Shown piece by piece: positions 57,731-64,000 of a DNA stretch of 64,000 nt (the stretch's first letter is position 1; each line of letters begins with the position of its first letter). The position numbers and the translations under genes were made by a program. The stretch lies in contig NZ_JAPEOZ010000001.1 of the NCBI RefSeq assembly GCF_026340655.1, positions 4,960,001 through 5,024,000 on the forward strand, written 5' to 3'. Under the pieces are notes generated by a model. The model had not been told where the DNA came from and searched no databases. It worked only from the letters and a program-made list of their open reading frames with translations. This DNA comes from Streptomyces sp. NBC_01275. Lineage in GTDB: Bacteria; Actinomycetota; Actinomycetes; Streptomycetales; Streptomycetaceae.

Positions 57731-60535
57731 ATGACCGGTCCGTTGCGGGAACGCGACGACGCGCACGCACTGCTCGCGGCGGAGGCCGAGCGCGCCCGCG
57801 CCGGCAGCGGCCGTCTCGTCCTGCTGCGCGGGGCCACGGGCACCGGCCGCTCCGCCGTGCTGGAAGCCGCGGCGGACCGGGCGGCGACCCTCGGCCTGCG
57901 CGTGCTGCGCGCCCGCTGCTCCCCCGAGGACACCACCGTGCCGTTCTCCGCGATCCTCCATCTCCTCGGTCCCGTACCGGAGTTCGCCGATGTGTCGCCT
58001 GGCCTGGACGACCGCGGCAGCGCGGCCCGACTGTGGCGACTGCTGCGGTCGTACGCCGCCGAGGGGCCGGTGCTGCTGGCCGTGGACGACGTCGACCTGG
58101 CCGACGACGCCTCGCGCCGCTGGTTCGTCGAGGCGGCCCGCCGGGTCGACCGATTACCGGTACTGCTCGTGGCCACCGAGCGCAGCCAGTACGACATCGA
58201 CCCCCAACCCCCCGGCCTCAGCCACGCGTTGTCCCCGTCCCTGGTCCGCACCCACACCCTCTCCCCCCTCACCGACCAGGCGGCCGCGGACCTGGTCCGT
58301 GCCGCCTTCCCCACCGCCTCCGACCGGTGGACGGCGGACTGTGTGCACGCCGGCGCGGGCAGTCCCCTGCTCCTGCACGCCCTCCTCGACGACCTCGGCG
58401 GCGCCCCGCCCCAGACGGCCGTCCCCCAGACGTGCGCCGCGCTGTACCCGGGGTCCTACCCGGCGGCCGTCGCCTGGTGGCTGGACAACGCGGGACCGGC
58501 CACAGCGGAGGTCGCCCGCACCCTGGCGGCGCTGGAAGGCGCGGGCACGGGCGCGCCCGGCGAGTCCGGGGCGCTCGGCGAGTCCGGGGCGCTCGGCGAG
58601 TCCGGCGCGCCCGAGGCCCTGGCCGCGCTCGTCGCCGACGCCTCGGCAACCGCCGACGCCTCCGGGGCCGACCCCGCCCGGGTCTCCGGCTGGCTGACGG
58701 CGATGACCCGGCTGGGCCTGCTGCGCCCGGACTCCGCGGGCCGCCCCCGTTACGCCCACCCCCTCCTACGGGACGCCGTCCTGACCGGCTGGCCCGGCGC
58801 CCGCCGTCAGGACGCGCACCGGGCGGCCGCGGAGGCGATGCTGCGCCGCGGCGACGGCGTCGAGGCGGTGGCCCGGCAACTGCTGGGCAGCGGGCCCGTC
58901 GGCCTGCCCTGGGCGCTGCGCGTCCTGCGCGACGCGGCCACGCTCGCGGTGCGCACGGGTCGCCCCGACGACGCCGTCCGCCACCTCCGCCGCGCGCTGC
59001 GCGAACCCCTCCCCGACGACCTCCGCCAGCGGCTGCTGACCGAACTGGGCTCCCTGGAGTACGCCTTCGCCGACGCCCCGGCCGGCATCCCCCGCCTCGC
59101 CGAGGCGCTGGACCTGCCCGCCGAACCCCGTGACCAGGTCCGTACCGCCATCGCCCTGAGCACCGCGCTCGCGGGCCGCGGCGAGGTCCGTGCGGCGGTG
59201 GAGGTCCTGCGCCGGCTGGAGGGGCGGCTGGCCGACCACCCCGAGCTGGCCCGCACCGTGCAGACGGCGTGCGCGCTGCTGTCCGACCAGGACCAGACGG
59301 TCCGTCAGGAGGCCTACCGCTGGCTCACCGACACCGCCGACCGCTCCCCGGAGCTCGTCGGCGCGTCCGGCCAGGCCCTGCTCGTGCGCTACGCGGCGAC
59401 GGCCGGGGCCAGTTCGGCCGAGGCGGCGATGCGACGGCTGCGGGCCCTGCTGTCCGAGCCCGCCGACCCGCTGGCGGAGCCGTTCCTGCTGGGCACGGCC
59501 GCCGTGGTCGCCCAGTGGGCCGACGAGCTGGACGAGGCGCAGCGGCTGGTCGAACGAGGCCTGGCCAGTCAGCGCTCCGCCCTCCTGCATCCGATGGAAC
59601 AGGCCCTGCTGGACACCTCGTTCGACATCGCCGCCGCCCGGGGCGCGTACGGGCGGATCCTCGCCGCCCATGCGGACCGGCCCCCCGCCCAGCACTCCGG
59701 GCCGACCAACCTGGACGCGCACGCGCTGCTGGCCCTCGTCGAGACCGGCCGCACCCAGGAGGCGCGGCGGCTGGCGGACGCCTTCGACCTCGGCGCGTCG
59801 GGCGACTCCTGGGTGCTGAACCGCTTCCTCTACGCGCGGGGATGTCTCCGCCGGGCCGAGGGAGACCCGGCGGGCGCCCTCCACGACTTCCTGGAGTGCG
59901 GCCGCCGCCAGTCCGCCCGTGACGTGCTCAGCCCGGTGGTCACCCCGTGGCGGACGGCCGCCGCGGAGTGCAGCCTCGAGCTGGGCGGCGCACGGGAGGC
60001 CCTGACCCTGGCCGAGGACGAACTCCGGCTGGCCCGCGTCTGGAACACCCCGCGCACGGTCGGCCGGGCCCTGCGCGTACTGGCCCGGGCGACGGGCGGC
60101 CGCCGCGGTCTGACTCTGGCGGAGGAGGCGGTGACCGTCCTGCGCACCTCCCCGGCCGCCACCGAGCTGACGGCCGCACTGCTCACCCGGGGCCGTCTCC
60201 TCACCACCGCCGGCGACCGCTCCCGTGGCCGCGACAGCCTCCGCGAGTCCGCCGAACACGCCGAACGCCTCGGCGCCGTACGCCTGCGCTCCCGCGCCGA
60301 GGAGGCCCTGCGCGCGGGAGGCGCCCGCCGCCCCGCGCTCGCCCTGACCGGCTCGGCGGCCCTCACCGACAGCGAGCGCCGCATCGCCGAACTGGCCGCC
60401 GACGGCCGCACGAACACGGAGATAGCCGACCTCCTCCACGTGGCCCGCCGCACCGTGGAAACCCACCTGACCAGCACGTATCGCAAGCTGGGGATACGGC
60501 GGAGGGGGGAGTTGCCGGGGGCGTTGGGGGAGTGA
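57731..60535 (+). CDS. LAL-type LuxR regulator, CIS-linked
   Basis: The product is 934 aa. The AAA-type N-terminus has Walker A LLRGATGTGRSAVLEAA at about 31-47 (the usual lysine is Arg in GTGRS, which weakens ATP binding) and Walker B LLAVDDVDLADD. A long helical repeat region follows. The C-terminal helix-turn-helix is LTDSERRIAELAADGRTNTE, then ARRTVETHLTSTYRKLGI. A Gly/Glu/Ser repeat (GESGALGESGALGESG) lies near residue 280. ATG 57731 has an AGGAGG site. By position it matches the regulator at the end of the S. coelicolor CIS cluster. Confidence 0.85.
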   Translation: MTGPLRERDDAHALLAAEAERARAGSGRLVLLRGATGTGRSAVLEAAADRAATLGLRVLRARCSPEDTTVPFSAILHLLGPVPEFADVSPGLDDRGSAARLWRLLRSYAAEGPVLLAVDDVDLADDASRRWFVEAARRVDRLPVLLVATERSQYDIDPQPPGLSHALSPSLVRTHTLSPLTDQAAADLVRAAFPTASDRWTADCVHAGAGSPLLLHALLDDLGGAPPQTAVPQTCAALYPGSYPAAVAWWLDNAGPATAEVARTLAALEGAGTGAPGESGALGESGALGESGAPEALAALVADASATADASGADPARVSGWLTAMTRLGLLRPDSAGRPRYAHPLLRDAVLTGWPGARRQDAHRAAAEAMLRRGDGVEAVARQLLGSGPVGLPWALRVLRDAATLAVRTGRPDDAVRHLRRALREPLPDDLRQRLLTELGSLEYAFADAPAGIPRLAEALDLPAEPRDQVRTAIALSTALAGRGEVRAAVEVLRRLEGRLADHPELARTVQTACALLSDQDQTVRQEAYRWLTDTADRSPELVGASGQALLVRYAATAGASSAEAAMRRLRALLSEPADPLAEPFLLGTAAVVAQWADELDEAQRLVERGLASQRSALLHPMEQALLDTSFDIAAARGAYGRILAAHADRPPAQHSGPTNLDAHALLALVETGRTQEARRLADAFDLGASGDSWVLNRFLYARGCLRRAEGDPAGALHDFLECGRRQSARDVLSPVVTPWRTAAAECSLELGGAREALTLAEDELRLARVWNTPRTVGRALRVLARATGGRRGLTLAEEAVTVLRTSPAATELTAALLTRGRLLTTAGDRSRGRDSLRESAEHAERLGAVRLRSRAEEALRAGGARRPALALTGSAALTDSERRIAELAADGRTNTEIADLLHVARRTVETHLTSTYRKLGIRRRGELPGALGE

Positions 60536-60550
60536 GCGGGGGCGGGCCCG

Positions 60551-61294
60551 TCAGGCGGCCTGTTCCAGTTTCTTGATCTGGGCGGAGACGAGGGCTTCGG
60601 GCACCTCGGCCGCGGAGCCGGTGCCGCTCGCGGTGTAGAAGAGGACGACCGTGGCGCCGGTGCGCACGACCACGAAGGCGTCCGAGGAGTCGCCGGACGT
60701 CGTCAGACGGAAGGCGACGGCGTCGTCGCCCGCGTCGGGGGCGGTGGCCGACTCGGCGGTGGTGCGGGCGGGCACGCCGCCCTCGTAGGCGGTGCACGTC
60801 TTCAGGGCGGTGCGCAGGCCGTCGAGGATGCCCGCGGCGGCGGACTGGTCGTACGCCATGAGGCCGACGGTGGTCGCGGAGCCGGCCGAGGGGCCCGCGC
60901 CGGCGTAGGCGAGGAGGCCGACGAACGCCTTGGGGCCCGGGTCGGGGGAGGCGGTGCGCATGTTCTCCAGCGGCTGGCAGGCCGCGGGCCGGGCGGTGCC
61001 GCCGCCGTCGGGCTTCGCCGGGAACTCGGTGATCTGGAAGCCGTCCACATCGCCGCCCGTCACCGCGGCCGACTTCAGCCGGGGCTCGTCGAGCGGGGCG
61101 GCGGCCGGCGCGTCCGACTCCGTCGCCGAGGCGGAACCTGACGCGGCCGCGGACGTCGACCCGGACGTCGACGCGGACTCCTTCGCGTCGGAATCGCCGC
61201 CCCCGCCCCCGCACCCCGCCGCCAGCAGCGTGGTGAAAAGGACCGCCGCCGTCACTCTGCTCCGCCTGATCGGCCTCGTCCGCCTGATTCGCAC
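60551..61294 (-). CDS. Secreted lipoprotein, function unknown
   Basis: The product is 247 aa. GTG 61292-61294 is preferred for its GGAG site and the basic N-terminus RIRRTRPIRRSR; a TTG at 61318 would extend it by 8. The lipobox is LLAAGC, followed by a Gly run and a Ser/Ala-rich linker. The C-terminal about 170 residues have a sensor-domain-like sequence (DEPRLKSAAVTGGDVDGFQI, then TCTAYEGGVPARTTAES) as in PknH-like lipoproteins. It converges on the big LuxR gene, stop to stop 15 bp. Confidence 0.75.
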   Translation of the reverse strand: MRIRRTRPIRRSRVTAAVLFTTLLAAGCGGGGGDSDAKESASTSGSTSAAASGSASATESDAPAAAPLDEPRLKSAAVTGGDVDGFQITEFPAKPDGGGTARPAACQPLENMRTASPDPGPKAFVGLLAYAGAGPSAGSATTVGLMAYDQSAAAGILDGLRTALKTCTAYEGGVPARTTAESATAPDAGDDAVAFRLTTSGDSSDAFVVVRTGATVVLFYTASGTGSAAEVPEALVSAQIKKLEQAA

Positions 61295-61470
61295 GTGCTG
61301 ACTCCCCGTCCTCGACAACAGTCGTTCCTCGACAACAGTCGTTAACAGCCTTTCGGAGCATCATTGCTTGATACCTACGGTGATTGAGGGGTTTTGCGGA
61401 CACTGGTCCACCTCACGCCTCGACCGTTCGGCCGATCCCGTCGGCGACGGCTGCGCCTACCGTGAGCTGC

Positions 61471-62673
61471 ATGAGATCCGGCTTGCTACGGGGTTGCGCA
61501 CGAGGGGCCGTCGTCGGCGCGCTGGTCACGATGTCCGTCGTCGACCTGATGGTCGCGAGCGACGGCGGTCACGGCGTCTGGCGTCCGATGGCCGTCCTGG
61601 CGGTCGGCCTGGCCGCCGTGCTGTGGCCGGCCGCGCGCCGCCCCGCCTGGCTCACCCCGCAGCTGCGCACCGCCGTACCCGGCCTTCTCTCCGTGCTCTA
61701 TACGGCGACGGCGGTGCTGTTCGATCGCCACGCGCCCTTCGGCCCGGGCGAGCTCGCCGTCCTGCTGTGCCTGCTGTTCATCGCCGTACGGCACTGTCCG
61801 CCGCGCTGGGCCGTGGTGTGCGCGGCGCTGGACGCGGGGGCGCTGCTGGTGACGCCGGCCCGGTACTTTCGGCCGTTGTGGTCGGGGGAGTGGCTGGCCT
61901 ACGCGCTGATCGGGCTGGTCCTCGTCGGGCTCGTCGCCGGGCTCGCGGCCTATCTGCGCTCGCTGGACTACCGCCGTACCGTGGCCGTCGCCGAGACGCG
62001 CCGTGCGGAACGCCTCGCCATCGCCGCCGACCTGCACGACTTCGTCGCCCACCATGTCACCGGGATCCTCGTGCAGACACAGATGGCCCGCATGATGGAG
62101 ACCTCGCGGCGGGACCGGCCACCGAGCCAGGTCTCGCAGGACGGCCCGGGTCTCGACCCGGTCCTCGCGGGCATCGAGCGCGCCGCCACGCAGGCCCTCG
62201 CGTCCATGCGCCGTACGGTCGGCGTCCTGCGCGCCCCCGACGGCGACCCGAACGCGGAGGGCGCCCGCCGTCCCGTCGGCGACCTGGCCGCCGTCGCCGA
62301 GCTCGCCGACGACTTCGCGAGCACGGCCCAGCGGGTCGTCCTCGACCGGGACCCGGCCGTCTCCGACGACCTCCCGCACGAGGTGCAGGCCGCCGCCTTC
62401 CGTGTCGTACAGGAGGCGCTGACCAACGTACGACGGCATGCCGCCGACGCCGACACGGTCACCGTGGGGCTGCGCCAGGACGGCGTTCGGCTGGAGGTGA
62501 CGGTGTGCGACGACGGCCGCGGCGGCACGCAGCTGCCCGCCGAGGCGCACGGCGGCGGCTTCGGCCTCGTCGGTCTCACGGAACGCGTCACCGCCCTCGG
62601 CGGCGAACTGCACGCCGGCCCGACGCGGACCGGACACGGCTGGGAGGTCAGGGCACGGTTCCCGACCAGGTGA
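61471..62673 (+). CDS. Orphan NarL-type sensor histidine kinase
   Basis: The product is 400 aa with five or six N-terminal membrane helices (residues about 10-155). The phosphoacceptor segment is ERLAIAADLHDFVAHHVTGI and the ATPase boxes are FRVVQEALTNVRRHA, VCDDGRGG and GFGLVGLTERV. No response regulator is adjacent in the window. ATG 61471 is the start with the first membrane helix; no clear ribosome binding site, so leaderless translation is possible. Confidence 0.85.
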   Translation: MRSGLLRGCARGAVVGALVTMSVVDLMVASDGGHGVWRPMAVLAVGLAAVLWPAARRPAWLTPQLRTAVPGLLSVLYTATAVLFDRHAPFGPGELAVLLCLLFIAVRHCPPRWAVVCAALDAGALLVTPARYFRPLWSGEWLAYALIGLVLVGLVAGLAAYLRSLDYRRTVAVAETRRAERLAIAADLHDFVAHHVTGILVQTQMARMMETSRRDRPPSQVSQDGPGLDPVLAGIERAATQALASMRRTVGVLRAPDGDPNAEGARRPVGDLAAVAELADDFASTAQRVVLDRDPAVSDDLPHEVQAAAFRVVQEALTNVRRHAADADTVTVGLRQDGVRLEVTVCDDGRGGTQLPAEAHGGGFGLVGLTERVTALGGELHAGPTRTGHGWEVRARFPTR

Positions 62674-62723
62674 CCAGGTGCCCGGGTGAGCCCGTGAGCC
62701 CGTAAGCCCGTCGCTGTCTCTCG

Positions 62724-63197
62724 TCACAGCTCCGGGTCGGGTGCCGCGTGTCGGGCCAGCAGGGTCAGTTCCTCCTCGTCGAGGCGGCGGGAGCAGCGGG
62801 CGGCGGGGTCGTAGGCGACGAGGGTGCTCACGCAGGTGCAGTACACCCGGGCGCCGCGGGTGATGCGGCTGACCAGGCGGAAGGAGGCGCGGCGGACCAG
62901 GCCGGACGTGGTGCTGATGACGACCGGCTCGGGCTGGGGGACGAGGGCCTCGAGGTAGTCGAGTTCGTGGCGGGAGTAGACGGCCCGGGGGCGCACCTCC
63001 TGGTCGGGCCGGCCCTGCTGGAGGTAGAGCAGGTCCATGTGGGCGTCCTGGATCATCTCCAGCAGCCGGACGTTGTTCACATGGTTCAGGGAGTCCAGGT
63101 CGCTCATGCGGACCCGGCGGCTGTAGAGGTGCGGGCGGCCGTCCGGCGGCACGTCGAGGGTGCTGCGGACGTCGGACGCCAGGGCGTGGGGGGTCAA
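62724..63197 (-). CDS. Acyl-CoA thioesterase, hotdog fold (4HBT-like)
   Basis: The product is 157 aa from TTG 63195-63197, which has GGAG 7 bp upstream; longer starts lack one. The pattern VRMSDLDSLNHVNNVRLLEM is the catalytic Asp-containing region of 4-hydroxybenzoyl-CoA thioesterase-like proteins, and HELDYLEALVPQPEPVVI follows. The protein should hydrolyse an acyl-CoA. It sits next to the glycosyltransferase gene. Confidence 0.8.
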   Translation of the reverse strand: MTPHALASDVRSTLDVPPDGRPHLYSRRVRMSDLDSLNHVNNVRLLEMIQDAHMDLLYLQQGRPDQEVRPRAVYSRHELDYLEALVPQPEPVVISTTSGLVRRASFRLVSRITRGARVYCTCVSTLVAYDPAARCSRRLDEEELTLLARHAAPDPEL

Positions 63198-63260
63198 GGT
63201 GTCACTCCGTGGGCGGGGGCGTGTCCCGGTGGACCGGATCGGCGGCGGGCGGCGAGGCGC

Positions 63261-63320
63261 GTTCACTCGGCTTCACTCGGCTTCTCTCAGCGTTGCTCGG
63301 CTTCACTCGGCTTCACTCGG
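63261..63320. repeat. 10-bp tandem repeat, six units
   Basis: CTTCACTCGG-type units lie at 63261-63320, with the third and fourth diverged (CTTCTCTCAG, CGTTGCTCGG). It lies between the thioesterase start and the glycosyltransferase stop. Confidence 0.8.
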
Positions 63321-63335
63321 TTCTGCTGCCCGGCT

Positions 63336-64000
63336 TCACCCGGCCGTGTGGCTCCCGATCGGCCGGAGGGCCTCCTCGACGAGGTCGGCCGCGGTCCCCG
63401 CCCCGCCCGACCGGGCGATCTCCTCGCGCAGGGCGGAGATGCCCGCGCGGATGCCCGGATCGGACGAGACCCGCAGTACGGCGTCCCGCAGGGCCTGCGG
63501 AGTGGCGTGCTCGCGCGGCAGATGGACGCCGAGCCGCAGGTCCTCGATCCGGTCGGCGTTGACGCGCTGTTCGGCCATCTGCGGAACCGCCACCATGGGG
63601 ACGCCGTGCTGCACGGCCTCCATGGCGCCGCCCATCCCGGCGTGCGTGACGAACGCGTCGGCGTGGGCGAGCACGGCCAGCTGCGGCACCTGCGCGTGGA
63701 CCTCGAAGTTGCCCGGCAGCGGGCCCAGATCGGCCGGCGGGACCGAGGGGCCGACGCACAGCACGACATGCCAGGGCAGCCCGCCGAACGCCGCCAGGCA
63801 GGCCCGGTAGAACTCCGGCCGCCGGGTGAACTGGGAGCCCAGCGAGATCAGCAGCACCGGCACGTCCGGGTGGGGCGGCCGCCAGGAGCCCTGGTAGGAG
63901 CGGTCCCCGAGCGCGGGTCCCGCGTAGGCGACGCTGCGGGCGGCGACGGTCTCCGCGCGGCGCTGGAAGGAGCGGGGCAGACAGGCGACGGCGAAGTCCG
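63336..64000 (-). CDS. GT1 family (MGT-type) glycosyltransferase, C-terminal part
   Basis: The stop is at 63336-63338 and the frame is open to the window end; about 221 residues are visible. The nucleotide-sugar donor motif is HAGMGGAMEAVQHGVPMVAV with PQMAEQRVNADRIED, typical of macrolide-type (MGT) glycosyltransferases that detoxify or decorate small molecules. The strand VPVLLISLGSQFTRRPEFYR begins the C-terminal domain. The N-terminal acceptor domain lies beyond the window. Confidence 0.85.
   Translation of the reverse strand, partial: DFAVACLPRSFQRRAETVAARSVAYAGPALGDRSYQGSWRPPHPDVPVLLISLGSQFTRRPEFYRACLAAFGGLPWHVVLCVGPSVPPADLGPLPGNFEVHAQVPQLAVLAHADAFVTHAGMGGAMEAVQHGVPMVAVPQMAEQRVNADRIEDLRLGVHLPREHATPQALRDAVLRVSSDPGIRAGISALREEIARSGGAGTAADLVEEALRPIGSHTAG

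Noticed and set aside
57402..57734. Frame with CAACG zinc-ribbon-like motif in the CIS regulator intergenic region
   Set aside because: Only one CxxC is present, the rest is His/Asp/Leu-Ser-Pro repeat from the 15-bp array, and it would occupy the promoter region. Kept only as a remote possibility.

Overview
The window is high-GC actinobacterial DNA with Streptomyces features: strong third-position GC bias, GTG/TTG starts, GTGA/ATGA overlaps, a LAETG sortase substrate, XRE-DUF5753/DUF397 cassettes, large LAL-type LuxR regulators, and a streptomycete-type contractile injection system (CIS) operon. No rRNA, tRNA, CRISPR array, insertion sequence or integrase was recognised. Both edges cut genes (a TIGR03943 family protein on the left, a glycosyltransferase on the right).

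Left part (1-23 kb) is mixed chromosomal content. It holds a short ThrRS-like gene with its own threonine-rich leader peptide and hairpin attenuator, a nucleoside hydrolase, a cell-wall-anchored LAETG protein, a GH13 glucosidase, and DUF4142, MOSC and cupin proteins. It also holds a compact cassette of a 66-aa peptide, a DUF1036 protein, an intracellular protealysin-like M4 peptidase and an emfourin-like inhibitor. Next come decayed and intact XRE/DUF397/ATPase regulatory genes, a DUF6445 protein, a LuxR ATPase regulator, two acetyltransferases, an M23 peptidase, a GH26-like hydrolase and a secreted HExGH protein.

Middle (23-37 kb): a mat-like exopolysaccharide locus (Pro/Ser-rich membrane protein, NodB deacetylase fused to GT2, acyltransferase), a secreted lysyl-oxidase-like protein and an LCP ligase build the envelope. 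A probable structured small RNA follows. Then comes a MarR-type regulon: seven copies of a 17-bp imperfect palindrome lie in front of an MFS exporter, a divergent marR / two-micropeptide / histidine kinase pair, and a GtrA-like membrane protein.

Right part (37-60.5 kb) is a CIS cluster: sheath, two tube-type proteins, LysM tube-spike adaptor, VgrG spike, gp25, J-like and I-like baseplate proteins, DUF4255 terminator-like protein and AAA+ ATPase. Unusual members are a 1086-residue Pro/Ala/Thr-rich protein where a tape measure might be expected, a zinc-ribbon membrane protein with a glycan-binding domain, and two tandem membrane proteins that share a cytoplasmic/transmembrane module but carry different sugar-binding C-termini. 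No tail fibre gene is visible, which fits the intracellular, membrane-docking CIS known from Streptomyces. Two LuxR regulators close the cluster. After it lie a lipoprotein, an orphan histidine kinase, a thioesterase and the partial glycosyltransferase.
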